NCBI RefSeq assembly: GCF_002931555.1
Contig: NZ_PSTZ01000006.1
Coordinates: 248,001 to 312,000, forward strand
Length of the DNA stretch: 64,000 nt
Source of the DNA: Pseudoclavibacter sp. RFBB5
GTDB taxonomy: Bacteria; Actinomycetota; Actinomycetes; Actinomycetales; Microbacteriaceae
Direction: 5' to 3'
The notes under the pieces: generated by a model
Databases searched by the model: none
What the model was told of the DNA's origin: nothing
Seen by the model: only the letters and a program-made list of their open reading frames with translations
Translations under genes and position numbers: made by a program
In this document: one piece after another, positions 21,580-31,497 of the stretch
How the letters are laid out: each line of letters starts with the position of its first letter
Numbering within the stretch: the first letter of the stretch is position 1

Positions 21580-21810
21580 ATGCGCAAGAGCGAGTTCGAC
21601 AGGGCCGTGGTCGATGAATTCGGTGACGCCTACGGGCGCTCCCTGATGCGCGACCTGGTGCTCGGGGCTGTCGGGGACCGCACGGCGCTGCAGGCGCTTG
21701 ACGACGGAGTCGAGCCGCGCGACATCTGGCTCGCGCTCTGCGCGGACACGGGAGTGCCAGAGTCCAGGCGTCACGGCGTCGGCACGATAGACCCCCGGAC
21801 TCGGGACTGA
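21580..21810 (+). CDS. DUF3046 domain protein
   Basis: A 76-residue protein of unknown function. The family features are an N-terminal MRKSEFDRAVVDEFG segment and the middle GRSLMRDLVLGAVGDRTALQAL helix pair, and the gene sits directly upstream of recA, as is usual for DUF3046 in actinobacteria. The predicted protein is soluble and helical, with no catalytic motif. The start codon is supported by a -10 element 6 nt upstream. It lies 90 bp after the ClgR-like gene and 258 bp before recA; the latter gap carries the recA control region. Confidence 0.85.
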   Translation: MRKSEFDRAVVDEFGDAYGRSLMRDLVLGAVGDRTALQALDDGVEPRDIWLALCADTGVPESRRHGVGTIDPRTRD

Positions 21811-21859
21811 CCTCGACCTCCTGAGCCACTGCCTTCCATCCGACACGCCTGTCGGATGT

Positions 21860-21875
21860 TCGAAGTCGTGTTCGA
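21860..21875. promoter_or_regulatory. LexA (SOS) box in the recA control region
   Basis: TCGAAG-TCGT-GTTCGA matches the actinobacterial SOS consensus TCGAAC-N4-GTTCGA with one mismatch. It overlaps the -35 region of a possible promoter whose -10 would be TAGGGT (21882-21887). Confidence 0.8.
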
Positions 21876-21911
21876 AGCGCGTAGGGTGTTCACGTCGGAC
21901 TCCTCGGAGAC

Positions 21912-21920
21912 TTGTCCACA
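21912..21920 (+). promoter_or_regulatory. DnaA-box-like sequence
   Basis: TTGTCCACA equals the actinobacterial DnaA box consensus. Only one copy is seen, between the SOS box and the proximal recA promoter. Its function is unknown. Confidence 0.4.
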
Positions 21921-21943
21921 GATGAGGGACCTCGATCACAGAA

Positions 21944-21965
21944 TGTCGGTGGTCGCCTCTAGCGT
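21944..21965 (+). promoter_or_regulatory. RecA-NDp (ClgR-type) promoter of recA
   Basis: TGTCGGTG, then 8 nt, then TAGCGT fits the LexA-independent DNA-damage promoter motif described in mycobacteria (TTGTCRGTG-N8-TAN3T), which ClgR activates there. It leaves a leader of roughly 100 nt before recA. Confidence 0.7.
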
Positions 21966-22068
21966 GATTGTCGAGTAGCCAAGGAACCCGATCCGCCTTG
22001 TCGTCAGCGCTCTCCATCAGCGCGCGACAGCCGAGAGGCGACCGCCACATTCCGAGAGGACCACCACC

Positions 22069-23151
22069 ATGCCAAACCCAGCAGACCGCGAAAAGGCTCT
22101 TGACGCCGCACTCGCCCAGATCGACCGCCAGTTCGGCAAGGGGTCGGTCATGCGCCTCGGGAGCGACGAGCGCGCACCCGTCGAGACCATCCCAACCGGA
22201 TCCGTCGCACTCGACGTCGCGCTCGGCATCGGGGGGCTCCCTCGCGGCCGCATCGTCGAGATCTACGGGCCGGAGTCCTCGGGGAAGACCACGCTGACGC
22301 TCCACGCCATCGCGAACGCGCAGCGTGCCGGTGGCATCGCGGCCTTCATCGACGCGGAGCACGCGCTCGACCCCGAGTACGCGAAGAAGCTCGGCGTCGA
22401 CATCGACGCTCTCCTCGTGGCCCAGCCAGACACCGGTGAGCAAGCGCTCGAGATCACGGACATGCTGATCCGCTCTGGCTCCGTCGACCTCGTTGTCATC
22501 GACTCCGTGGCGGCCCTCGTGCCGAAGGCTGAGATCGAAGGGGAGATGGGCGACAGCCACGTCGGACTCCAGGCGCGCCTCATGTCGCAGGCCCTCCGCA
22601 AGCTCACGGGTGGGCTCAGCCAGACGAAGACCACCGCCATCTTCATCAACCAGCTCCGCGAGAAGATCGGCGTCTTCTTCGGCAGCCCCGAGACGACCGC
22701 CGGTGGAAAGGCGCTGAAGTTCTACGCCTCGGTCCGCCTCGACATCCGTCGCATCGAGACCCTGAAGGATGGCACGGACGCCGTCGGCAACCGCACCCGC
22801 GTGAAGGTCGTCAAGAACAAGATGGCACCGCCCTTCAAGCAGGCGGAGTTCGACATCCTCTACGGGGTCGGCATCTCCCGTGAGGGCTCGCTCATCGACT
22901 TCGGGGTCGAGCACGGCCTCGTGCGCAAGTCGGGCGCCTGGTACACCTACGAGGGCGACCAGCTCGGGCAGGGCAAGGAGAACGCCCGCAACTTCCTCAT
23001 CCAGCACCCCGAGATCGCCGAGGAGATCGAGCGCAAGATCCTCGCCAAGCTCGGTGTCGGCCAGCCAGCCGACTCGCCTGCCGAGGCCGTCGAGGCACCG
23101 CTCGCGCCTGTCGCCGCCGAGGCGAAGGTCGCTCAGCGGCGCGGCGCATGA
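22069..23151 (+). CDS. recA: Recombinase RecA
   Basis: The strand-exchange ATPase and SOS co-protease, 360 residues. Walker [10 protein letters not shown] lies near residue 67 and Walker [11 protein letters not shown] near 140. The L2-region sequence [18 protein letters not shown] is intact, followed by the C-terminal domain with an alanine-rich acidic tail. A GAGAGGA ribosome binding site precedes the ATG. The upstream region carries an SOS box and a RecA-NDp promoter, so dual induction is expected. The recX start overlaps the stop by 4 bp. No intein is present. Confidence 0.98.
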   Translation: MPNPADREKALDAALAQIDRQFGKGSVMRLGSDERAPVETIPTGSVALDVALGIGGLPRGRIVEIYGPESSGKTTLTLHAIANAQRAGGIAAFIDAEHALDPEYAKKLGVDIDALLVAQPDTGEQALEITDMLIRSGSVDLVVIDSVAALVPKAEIEGEMGDSHVGLQARLMSQALRKLTGGLSQTKTTAIFINQLREKIGVFFGSPETTAGGKALKFYASVRLDIRRIETLKDGTDAVGNRTRVKVVKNKMAPPFKQAEFDILYGVGISREGSLIDFGVEHGLVRKSGAWYTYEGDQLGQGKENARNFLIQHPEIAEEIERKILAKLGVGQPADSPAEAVEAPLAPVAAEAKVAQRRGA

Positions 23152-24011
23152 CCGACGAGCTCGCTCCGGTGACACCGCTCTTCGGGTCGTCACCGGCGAG
23201 CGACCAGTCAGCGTCTGAGGCTGACGTGGTGGCCCCGGCCACAGAGCAAGCTCCGTCGAGTCCGGGGAGGCGAGACGCTGCCAGCTCTGCGGCAGAGTCC
23301 CGCCCCTCGACCGGCGGAGCCCCGAGACTCGTTTCCATCCCAGGCGGGCAAGGCGAAACACAGGCTTTCACGGCCGTCGTGCCCGCTGGGATGGACGCGG
23401 AATCCCGGCAACGGCTGGTCGAGGAGGCACAGGAGACACTGGTCCGAGCGCTCGCTCGCAGCGACCGGTCCATCGAGGAGGCGCGGCGCCTGCTCCGCGA
23501 CTGGCGGGGCGAGGACCCTCAGGGCGCGCAGGCTCCCGAGGACGGCTCCGAGGAGGCCGCCGACTATGAGGCGTCGCATCGTCTTGACGACGACGAGACC
23601 GAGCAGGTGATCGAACGCTGCACTGAGCTCGGCTACCTCGACGACTTCAGGCTCGCCGAGCTGCTCGTGCACAAGGCCAGAGACAAGAAGCGATCGGGCA
23701 TCCAGGGAGTCGAGCGGACACTTCGCGACCGGCACCTCTCCACGGAAGCGATCCAGGAGGCGCTCGCCGAGATCGATCGCGACGATGAACTCGAACGTGC
23801 CACCGAGCTCGCCACTGAGCGTGCGAGGCGGGTGACGGGGGTCGAGCCCGACGCGGCAATCCGACGCATCGCCGGGTTCCTCTCCAGGCGCGGCTACTCT
23901 GCAGGCGTCGCGTTCACCGCCGCCAGGGAAGCCGTCCAGGGAAGTCCCAGGACGCGCCGCCCGTCGAGCGGCTCAGCCGGCGTGTTCTTCGGCGTCACTC
24001 CCGTCGAGTAG
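23148..24011 (+). CDS. recX: Regulatory protein RecX with long N-terminal extension
   Basis: A modulator that inhibits or caps RecA filaments. The total is 287 residues, but the recognisable RecX repeats begin only around residue 90 ([21 protein letters not shown]) and continue through [21 protein letters not shown] to [14 protein letters not shown]. The first 80 residues are Ser/Ala/Pro-rich and probably disordered; an internal ATG (MDAESRQ, near residue 83) could give a shorter product. The start overlaps recA, so the two are co-transcribed. The 3' end overlaps the minus-strand hypothetical gene by 39 bp. Confidence 0.88.
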   Translation: MTDELAPVTPLFGSSPASDQSASEADVVAPATEQAPSSPGRRDAASSAAESRPSTGGAPRLVSIPGGQGETQAFTAVVPAGMDAESRQRLVEEAQETLVRALARSDRSIEEARRLLRDWRGEDPQGAQAPEDGSEEAADYEASHRLDDDETEQVIERCTELGYLDDFRLAELLVHKARDKKRSGIQGVERTLRDRHLSTEAIQEALAEIDRDDELERATELATERARRVTGVEPDAAIRRIAGFLSRRGYSAGVAFTAAREAVQGSPRTRRPSSGSAGVFFGVTPVE

Positions 24012-24923
24012 CGCCAGCGCAACGCGCTGCCCCTCAGCGTCGCGGGCGACCTCGAGGCGGACCAGAGCCTCCTCGAGGGCTCGCCGGGCTGCGGCTGGAG
24101 CACCAGCCCGATCATGTGCCTCAGCAAGCACGAAGCCCACGCGACCTGCCGCGCGCAAGTCGCGTTCCGCTTCCAGGGCCGAGATGGCAGCCATCGCCTG
24201 CGTCGCCGCACGTGACGGCTCGCCGTCCCGAAGCGCCGCGCGAGCACGGCGTACCGCCACGATCGCGGCCTCCTGCTCCCGCTCGGCAACGGGCGCCAGG
24301 TGCAGGGCCGCGATCTGCAGGTTGGCATCGAAACCAGCGAACACAGCAGCACCCGACGGGAACGACGTCGCCCCGAGGGCCAGGAGCATCTCGGTCCGCC
24401 CAGCGAACTCCACGGCCGTCACGGGCCCCCCGTCCGACGCCGCGGCCGGAGCGACCACCTCGTCCACCCACCGATCCCACGCGAACTCGCCCTGCCGGTA
24501 CTGATCGCGCAGCCCCGCGTCGCAGACGATCAGCAGCCCATGCCGCGGCTCGACAACCGGGACCTCACCCTGGAGCTCACTCGGCAGGGAATGCCAGTAC
24601 GCCTCATCGCGAGGGGCGTCCCTCCAGCGCTCCGGTTCGTCATGCATCGAGATCGTCAGAGCCTCGAGGCGCGAGGCTCCCAACTCATCCGTGACCACCG
24701 TGGTCACGGCCTGCAGCGGACCGCCGCCCACCTTCAGCACCAGGCCGTCGACTCCGTTCTCACCGCCCGCCGGACCGACATACAGGGCCCCGCTCGGCGC
24801 CGAGATGACAGCCGAACGGTCCCCGCGCGCCTCAACGCGGCCAGCGTCGGTCTGCAGCAGCCCCCTCTGGAGAGCAAGAGAAGTCGCCGGTGTGACGCCG
24901 TCATCAGTGGTCATGGCTCGCAT
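23973..24923 (-). CDS. Hypothetical protein, TPR-like C terminus
   Basis: I do not recognise the family. The 316-residue protein is soluble, with no signal peptide or membrane segment. The N-terminal two thirds are a mixed alpha/beta region, with the blocks SGALYVGPAGGENG and ALGATSFPSGAAVFAGFDANLQIAAL. The C-terminal third (about 225-316) is alanine- and arginine-rich, with helix pairs of the spacing seen in tetratricopeptide repeats (ALRDGEPSRAATQAM; EAHDRAGAPAAARRALEEAL). The ATG at 24923 is chosen because TACGCT lies 6 nt upstream; a second ATG (24914) is in frame. It is divergent from miaB and overlaps the recX tail. Base composition and codon use resemble the neighbours. Confidence 0.75.
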   Translation of the reverse strand: MRAMTTDDGVTPATSLALQRGLLQTDAGRVEARGDRSAVISAPSGALYVGPAGGENGVDGLVLKVGGGPLQAVTTVVTDELGASRLEALTISMHDEPERWRDAPRDEAYWHSLPSELQGEVPVVEPRHGLLIVCDAGLRDQYRQGEFAWDRWVDEVVAPAAASDGGPVTAVEFAGRTEMLLALGATSFPSGAAVFAGFDANLQIAALHLAPVAEREQEAAIVAVRRARAALRDGEPSRAATQAMAAISALEAERDLRAAGRVGFVLAEAHDRAGAPAAARRALEEALVRLEVARDAEGQRVALALLDGSDAEEHAG

Positions 24924-24929
24924 CCCGCC

Positions 24930-24935
24930 AGCGTA
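24930..24935 (-). promoter_or_regulatory. -10 element for the hypothetical minus-strand gene (leaderless)
   Basis: On the minus strand TACGCT is followed by 6 nt and ATG. It lies 31 bp from the miaB -10 on the other strand. Confidence 0.45.
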
Positions 24936-24966
24936 GCGGTGGCAGTGCGCCATCGTGAAGCGAACG

Positions 24967-24972
24967 TAGAAT
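24967..24972 (+). promoter_or_regulatory. -10 element for miaB
   Basis: TAGAAT lies 9 nt before the ATG, so the mRNA would have a leader of only about 0-3 nt. No ribosome binding site is visible. Confidence 0.45.
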
Positions 24973-24981
24973 TGGCGGATC

Positions 24982-26505
24982 ATGAGCGAGACAGCCACAC
25001 CCATCGCACCCTCCCCAGCTGCACGCAGACCAGACGGGTCGCCGAGGAGCTACGAAGTGCGCACGCTCGGCTGTCAGATGAACGTGCACGACTCCGAGCG
25101 CATGTCCGGTTCGCTGCGAGCTGCTGGGTACGTCGAAGCCGACGGCCTCGAACCAGACGTCGTCGTCATCAACACGTGCGCCGTCCGAGAGAACGCGGAC
25201 AACCGTCTCTACGGCAACCTCGGGCAGCTGGCGGCCATCAAGCGAGAACACGAAGGCATGCAGATCGCCGTCGGTGGATGCCTGGCCCAGAAGGACCGCG
25301 GAACGATCCTGGAAAAGGCCCCCTGGGTCGACGTGGTCTTCGGAACACACAACATGGGGGCCCTGCCGAGCCTGCTCGAGCGGGCACGTCACAACGACGA
25401 GGCCCAGCTCGAGATCCTCGAGTCACTCGATGTCTTCCCGTCGACCCTGCCGACCAAGCGCGACTCGACCTACTCCGGGTGGGTGTCCATCTCTGTGGGA
25501 TGCAACAACACCTGCACCTTCTGCATCGTCCCGTCTCTCCGTGGCAAAGAGAAGGACCGTAGGCCGGGCGACGTCCTCGGCGAGATGCGTGCGCTCGTCG
25601 ACGACGGCGCGATCGAGGTGACGCTGCTCGGGCAGAACGTCAACTCCTACGGGGTCGAGTTCGGCGACCGCCAGGCATTCAGCAAGCTCCTCCGAGCTGC
25701 CGGCCAGATCGAAGGCCTCGAGCGCGTGCGCTTCACGAGCCCCCACCCCGCCGCCTTCACGCAGGACGTCATCGATGCCATGGCGGAGACGCCCAACGTC
25801 ATGCCTCAGCTGCATATGCCCCTGCAGTCCGGCTCGGACCGCATCCTCAAAGCCATGCGGCGCTCGTACCGCAGCACGAAGTTCCTCGGCATCCTCGACA
25901 AGGTGAGGGAGCAGATGCCGCACGCTGCCATCACCACCGACATCATCGTCGGCTTCCCGGGCGAGACCGAAGAGGACTTCGCCGAGACCATGCGCGTCGT
26001 CGAGGCCTCGAGGTTCGCGAGCGCCTTCACATTCCAGTACTCGATCCGGCCGGGCACGCCCGCCGCGACGATGCCGGATCAGGTGCCGAAGGCCGTCGTG
26101 CAGGAGCGCTACGAGCGGCTGATGGCATTGCAGGACCGCATCAGCCGCGAGGAGAACGAGAAGCTCGTCGGCTCGGTGCAGCGGATCCTGGTCAGCGCCG
26201 GCGAGGGGAAGAAGAACGGCGAGACACACCGCATGTCCGGGCGAGCCGAAGACAACCGGCTCGTGCACTTCTCTGTGCCGACTGGTGTGGAGCGTCCGCG
26301 ACCCGGTGACGTCGTGACCGCCGAGATCACGGCCGCGGCCTCCTTCCATCTCGTGGCCGACGCTCGCTCATCCCACCTCGACGTCCGCCGGACGACGGCG
26401 GGGGATGCCTGGGATCGTTCGCTCGCGGAGAGCTGCTCGGTACCCGCGCCGGGAGGTGCCCAGAGCCGCGTCTCGCTCGGTCTCCCGACGCTCCGGCGAG
26501 CCTGA
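24982..26505 (+). CDS. miaB: tRNA-2-methylthio-N6-dimethylallyladenosine synthase
   Basis: A radical SAM methylthiotransferase that adds the 2-methylthio group to i6A37 of tRNAs; 507 residues. The N-terminal UPF0004 domain carries three cluster cysteines (in LGCQMN, NTCAVR and GGCLAQ). The radical SAM domain carries CNNTCTFC (cysteines near residues 174, 178 and 181), and a TRAM domain follows (about 380-445). An additional C-terminal tail of about 50 residues is variable. It is followed after 2 bp by miaA, which makes its substrate modification, so the two form a functional pair. Confidence 0.96.
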   Translation: MSETATPIAPSPAARRPDGSPRSYEVRTLGCQMNVHDSERMSGSLRAAGYVEADGLEPDVVVINTCAVRENADNRLYGNLGQLAAIKREHEGMQIAVGGCLAQKDRGTILEKAPWVDVVFGTHNMGALPSLLERARHNDEAQLEILESLDVFPSTLPTKRDSTYSGWVSISVGCNNTCTFCIVPSLRGKEKDRRPGDVLGEMRALVDDGAIEVTLLGQNVNSYGVEFGDRQAFSKLLRAAGQIEGLERVRFTSPHPAAFTQDVIDAMAETPNVMPQLHMPLQSGSDRILKAMRRSYRSTKFLGILDKVREQMPHAAITTDIIVGFPGETEEDFAETMRVVEASRFASAFTFQYSIRPGTPAATMPDQVPKAVVQERYERLMALQDRISREENEKLVGSVQRILVSAGEGKKNGETHRMSGRAEDNRLVHFSVPTGVERPRPGDVVTAEITAAASFHLVADARSSHLDVRRTTAGDAWDRSLAESCSVPAPGGAQSRVSLGLPTLRRA

Positions 26506-26507
26506 CC

Positions 26508-27419
26508 GTGTTCATCACGATCGGGGGAGCGACCGGTACGGGCAAGTCGCGGCTCTCGCTCGAGGTTGCCGCGCGGCTTCGCGCCACGGGTCGAGGAGCG
26601 CAGATCATCAACGCCGACGCCATGCAGCTGTACCGCGGCATGGACATCGGCACCGCGAAGCTCAGCCTCGAGGAACGCGAGGGAGTTCGGCACCACCTCC
26701 TCGACGTCCTAGAGGTGACCGAGGACGCGAGCGTCGCCTGGTACCAGGAACGTGCGCGGGCGCTCATCGAGCAGATCGAGGCCGAAGGGGACGTGCCCAT
26801 CCTCGTCGGCGGATCCGGTCTCTACATCGCCGGCGTGTGCTTCGATCTGCGTTTCCCTGGAACCGACCCGCAGGTCCGCGCGCGACTCGAGGCCGAGCTG
26901 GAGAGTGCCGGACCTGGCCCGCTGTTCGCACGTCTGCGCGAGCTAGACCCGACCGCCGCAGCCACGATGGACGCGCGGAACGGCCGTCGTCTCGTCCGCG
27001 CGCTCGAGGTGATCGAGGTCACCGGCGAGCCATTCAGCGCGCAGCTGCCCGACCAGGAGGCGACCTGGCGGGACGTGACCTTCGCCGTCGTCGAAGAGCA
27101 CCGCGAAGTGCTCACGCCGCGGCTGGACGCCAGGGTGGAGCGGATGTGGGAGAGCGGACTCCTGGAAGAGACGGAGATGCTGGCGGAAGCGGGCCTCGAA
27201 CGCGGCACCACCGCGAGACGAGCCATCGGCTACCAGCAGGCGCTCGCGCAACTTCGAGGCCAGTCGTCTCGGGCCGAGGCGATCGCGGAGGCGCAGCTGC
27301 TCACTCGGAAGTACGCGAGGCGACAGGTCTCGTGGTTCCGTCGCTACAGCAGAGCCGTCCGCGCGCACAGCGGCGAGAGCTTCGCCGCCCAGCGCATCAT
27401 CGAAGCAGCCGGACTCTGA
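26508..27419 (+). CDS. miaA: tRNA dimethylallyltransferase
   Basis: Transfers the dimethylallyl group from DMAPP to A37 of tRNAs reading UNN codons, the step before MiaB. The 303-residue protein has a P-loop GGATGTGKS at residues 5-13, the DAMQLYRGMDIGTAK block, the catalytic-region motif VGGSGLYI and the C-terminal KYARRQVSWFRR sequence. The GTG start lies 2 bp after the miaB stop with no room for an independent promoter; translation is probably coupled. Length and motifs are normal. Confidence 0.96.
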   Translation: MFITIGGATGTGKSRLSLEVAARLRATGRGAQIINADAMQLYRGMDIGTAKLSLEEREGVRHHLLDVLEVTEDASVAWYQERARALIEQIEAEGDVPILVGGSGLYIAGVCFDLRFPGTDPQVRARLEAELESAGPGPLFARLRELDPTAAATMDARNGRRLVRALEVIEVTGEPFSAQLPDQEATWRDVTFAVVEEHREVLTPRLDARVERMWESGLLEETEMLAEAGLERGTTARRAIGYQQALAQLRGQSSRAEAIAEAQLLTRKYARRQVSWFRRYSRAVRAHSGESFAAQRIIEAAGL

Positions 27420-27457
27420 CGCCGTGTCCGCTGCGCACGGGCCGGGTCAGATGTCCG

Positions 27458-27463
27458 TAGCAT
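27458..27463 (+). promoter_or_regulatory. -10 element for dapF (leaderless)
   Basis: TAGCAT ends 7 nt before the dapF ATG in the 51-bp gap after miaA. Confidence 0.45.
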
Positions 27464-27470
27464 TGACGCC

Positions 27471-28382
27471 ATGACACAACTCGCGTTCACCAAGGCGCAG
27501 GCCACCGGCAACGACTTCGTCCTCGTCTCCGACCCGGATGGCGAACTCGAGCTCGGGCCTCAGCGGGTGGCGCGGCTGTGCGATCGCAACTTCGGCGTCG
27601 GCGGCGATGGGCTCATCCGCGCCGTCCGTTCCGCCCACCTTGCAGAGGGCCGCGAGCTGCAGGCCGTGAACCCCGGTGCAGAGTGGTTCATGGACTACCG
27701 CAACGGCGACGGATCCATCGCCGAGATGTGCGGCAACGGTGTCCGCGCCTTCGCTCTATTCCTCACCGAGACCGGGCTGGCGACGCTCGCGGAGGGCGAG
27801 CGCCTCGAGATCGGGACCCGCGCTGGCCTCCGGATCGTCGAGCGCGAGGGCGACGGCTTCCGCGTTGACATGGGTCCGTGGCGTCTGGATGGCGGAGAGC
27901 CGCTGGTGACCGTGCCGCACATCGGTGTGTCCCGCCCGGGCCTCGGCATCGATGTCGGCAACCCTCACGTCGTCGTGGCCCTCTCGAGTGAGGAGGAGCT
28001 GGATCGTCTCGAGCTCTTCCACGCCCCGCTCATCGAGCCTGCCCCCGAGCTCGGCGCGAACGTCGAGTTCGTGGTGCCGCACGACCAGCTCGTCCAGGAC
28101 GGGGTCGGGCACATTCGGATGCGCGTCCACGAGCGCGGTGTCGGCGAGACACTCTCCTGCGGGACAGGCGCCGTCGCATCGGCGCTTGCTGTCCGCTCCT
28201 GGGCTGGCGCAGGCGCGCCGGACGTGTGGTCCGTGCGAGTCCCGGGTGGCGTCCTCAACGTCACCGTCGCACCTGTCGACGGCGTCGAGCACGTGTTCCT
28301 GTCCGGGCCGGCCGAGATCGCCTTCACCGGCGTTGTCGAGGACGACCTCGCTACTGAGCTCGCCGTACCCGCAGCACTCTGA
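27471..28382 (+). CDS. dapF: Diaminopimelate epimerase
   Basis: Converts LL- to meso-diaminopimelate for lysine and peptidoglycan synthesis; 303 residues, PLP-independent. The two catalytic cysteines lie in EMCGNGVR (near residue 87) and SCGTGA (near 230). The family features TGNDFVLV, near the N terminus, and DYRNGDGS are present. The ATG is supported by TAGCAT 7 nt upstream. The 3' end overlaps the converging methyltransferase gene by 32 bp. Confidence 0.95.
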   Translation: MTQLAFTKAQATGNDFVLVSDPDGELELGPQRVARLCDRNFGVGGDGLIRAVRSAHLAEGRELQAVNPGAEWFMDYRNGDGSIAEMCGNGVRAFALFLTETGLATLAEGERLEIGTRAGLRIVEREGDGFRVDMGPWRLDGGEPLVTVPHIGVSRPGLGIDVGNPHVVVALSSEEELDRLELFHAPLIEPAPELGANVEFVVPHDQLVQDGVGHIRMRVHERGVGETLSCGTGAVASALAVRSWAGAGAPDVWSVRVPGGVLNVTVAPVDGVEHVFLSGPAEIAFTGVVEDDLATELAVPAAL

Positions 28383-28962
28383 ATCCGGCGTCCGTCGAGT
28401 GGCGCTCGACCGACAGCTCCGGGCCGAACTGCTTCGCGATCCAGGCCTGCAGCGAGTCGCCGCCGAGCTTCTTCGCGACGACGAGCCATGCCTCCCCGTC
28501 TGCGCTGAGGCGGGGAAGCCAGTCCATGAGCAGCTCATGAAGCGCGTCCTTGCCGATCCTGATGGGCGGATTGGACCAGATGAGGTCGAAGCGGGCGTCA
28601 GCGGGGACATCGGCTGGCAGGGATGTCCTGATCCGATCGAGGCGGAGGTTCTCCGCGTTCTCACGGGTCAGGAGGAGCGCTCGCTCGTTGACGTCGACCG
28701 CCCACACATCGAGTTCGGGCGACTCGAGCGCCAGGGCCAGGCTGATCGCGCCCCAGCCGCAGCCGAGATCCAGCGCCGTGCCAGTTGCTGGAGGCTTCGG
28801 GGCGGCGGCGAGGAGAGCTTGCGTGCCTCGGTCGAGGTGCTCCGGGCTGAAGGTGCCTCCGGCCGTGGTGACGGTCGCGGCGTGCCCCCGGAGCCTGACC
28901 TGGATGCTTCGCCGCTCGAGCGGGCCGTCTGGGGTTGCTGAGAAGTAATGCTGAGCGGTCAC
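28351..28962 (-). CDS. Class I SAM-dependent methyltransferase, RsmC-like
   Basis: A 203-residue protein resembling the catalytic half of RsmC/RlmG-type guanine-N2 rRNA methyltransferases. The SAM-binding motif LDLGCGWG lies near residue 94, and the catalytic motif IV is SNPPIR (near 150), matching the N-P-P-[FYIH] pattern of N-methyltransferases. The N terminus [14 protein letters not shown] resembles the start of the MTS domain, so the duplicated N-terminal domain of full RsmC is absent, as in many actinobacterial homologues. The substrate is unproven. The GTG start has a -10 element TAGCGT 6 nt upstream. The gene is divergent from hflX. Confidence 0.85.
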   Translation of the reverse strand: MTAQHYFSATPDGPLERRSIQVRLRGHAATVTTAGGTFSPEHLDRGTQALLAAAPKPPATGTALDLGCGWGAISLALALESPELDVWAVDVNERALLLTRENAENLRLDRIRTSLPADVPADARFDLIWSNPPIRIGKDALHELLMDWLPRLSADGEAWLVVAKKLGGDSLQAWIAKQFGPELSVERHSTDAGFRVLRVRRAQ

Positions 28963-28968
28963 CCCTAG

Positions 28969-28974
28969 ACGCTA
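28969..28974 (-). promoter_or_regulatory. -10 element for the RsmC-like gene (leaderless)
   Basis: On the minus strand TAGCGT, 6 nt, GTG. It is only 9 bp from the hflX -10 facing the other way. Confidence 0.45.
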
Positions 28975-28983
28975 GCACCGGCG

Positions 28984-28989
28984 TAGAAT
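28984..28989 (+). promoter_or_regulatory. -10 element for hflX
   Basis: TAGAAT lies 9 nt before the hflX ATG. The leader would be at most a few nucleotides. Confidence 0.45.
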
Positions 28990-28998
28990 CGTACGAAT

Positions 28999-30522
<1,524 letters not shown>

Positions 30523-30545
30523 GTCGCTGCAGCACGACTGAGCAC

Positions 30546-30596
30546 TGAACGCAGAAGAGCGGCAAGCCCGATGGGCTTGCCGCTCTTCTGCGTTCA
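30546..30596. terminator. Perfect 24-bp bidirectional terminator between hflX and lexA
   Basis: Positions 30546-30569 are exactly complementary to 30573-30596 around the loop GAT, midway between the convergent stops of hflX and lexA. Confidence 0.85.
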
Positions 30597-30618
30597 GGCG
30601 GGTCTTCTGTGGAGAGGA

Positions 30619-31272
30619 TCAGATGGAACGGAGCACCGCGACGACCTTGCCCAGGATCTCAGCCTCGTCGCCCAGGATCGGCTCGAAGTCGCTGTTGCGG
30701 GGGAGCAGCCAGATGTGTCCGTCCCGCTTGCGGAAGGTCTTGACCGTGGCCTCGCCGTCGAGCATGGCGGCGACGATGTCGCCGTTCTCGGCAGTGCGCT
30801 GTGACCGCACCACGACCCAGTCGCCATCGCAGATGGCGGCGTCGATCATCGACTCGCCGACCACGCGGAGCAGGAAGAGCTCGCCCTTGCCAACGATCTG
30901 GCGGGGGAGTGCGAAGACATCCTCGACCTGCTGTTCAGCCGTGATCGGGATGCCGGCTGCGATGCGACCCACGACGGGCACGAAGGCGGCCTCCGCCGTG
31001 TCGTTCGAGTCGCCATCGTCGGCGTGGTCGAAGTGCACGAGCACCTCGAGGGCGCGTGGCATGCCCGGGTTCCGCTTGATGTAGCCGAACTTCTCCAGCT
31101 GCCCGAGCTGATGGGTCACGCTCGAGAGCGAGACCAGCCCGACCGTATCGCCGATCTCCCGCATGCTCGGCGGGTACCCGCGAGTGCGAACCGACTCGAT
31201 GATGCAGGTCAGGATGCGCTCCTGCTTCTCGGTCAGCTTTCTGTAGATGTCACTCGCTGGCTTCTTGGCCAT
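30619..31272 (-). CDS. lexA: LexA SOS repressor
   Basis: The repressor of the DNA-damage regulon, 217 residues. The N-terminal winged helix has the recognition region [11 protein letters not shown] and SSVTHQL. The self-cleavage site Ala-Gly lies in GRIAAGIPI. The catalytic serine is in [10 protein letters not shown] and the catalytic lysine in GEATVKTF, so autoproteolysis should work. ATG 31272 starts at the conserved [16 protein letters not shown]; the longer open frame adds 22 residues unlike LexA. It is divergent from a LysM protein, and the shared 225-bp region holds candidate LexA sites. Confidence 0.96.
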   Translation of the reverse strand: MAKKPASDIYRKLTEKQERILTCIIESVRTRGYPPSMREIGDTVGLVSLSSVTHQLGQLEKFGYIKRNPGMPRALEVLVHFDHADDGDSNDTAEAAFVPVVGRIAAGIPITAEQQVEDVFALPRQIVGKGELFLLRVVGESMIDAAICDGDWVVVRSQRTAENGDIVAAMLDGEATVKTFRKRDGHIWLLPRNSDFEPILGDEAEILGKVVAVLRSI

Positions 31273-31404
31273 GTCGTCTCCGTCCGCTCTCCGACACGGA
31301 ATGTCGGTGGCAGGTGATGCACTGCCTGATAGCGCCAACCCTACCGAGGGTGCACGCAGCTACGAAACATTTCTTCGAGTGTTGTGGAGGAAAGTTCGAC
31401 AGAT

Positions 31405-31416
31405 TCGAACGTTCGA
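31405..31416. promoter_or_regulatory. TCGAACGTTCGA palindrome in the lexA/LysM intergenic region
   Basis: A perfect 12-bp palindrome made of the two LexA half-sites without the usual 4-bp spacer, just upstream of the LysM -35 element. A further GTTCGA half-site lies at 31394-31399. Binding is uncertain because the spacing is wrong. Confidence 0.4.
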
Positions 31417-31418
31417 CC

Positions 31419-31448
31419 TTGACTTGACACTTTGTTCGTAGCTATATT
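31419..31448 (+). promoter_or_regulatory. Strong sigma-70-type promoter for the LysM gene
   Basis: -35 TTGACT (31419-31424), 18 bp, -10 TATATT (31443-31448). The region is strikingly AT-rich for this genome. It gives a leader of about 45 nt with an AGGAGG ribosome binding site. Confidence 0.75.
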
Positions 31449-31468
31449 CAGTACATACATTCGACCAC

Positions 31469-31484
31469 TCGAAGATGTGGACGA
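31469..31484. promoter_or_regulatory. Candidate degenerate SOS box
   Basis: TCGAAG-ATGT-GGACGA resembles TCGAAC-N4-GTTCGA with three mismatches in the half-sites. It lies just downstream of the LysM -10, where a repressor would block transcription. Confidence 0.4.
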
Positions 31485-31497
31485 ATCAGGAGGAATC

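Noticed and set aside
31301-31325. TGTCGGTG-N8-TGCACT resembling a RecA-NDp promoter near lexA
   Set aside because: The hexamer lacks the essential A of TANNNT, and the orientation points away from lexA, about 170 nt from the LysM start. Probably chance.
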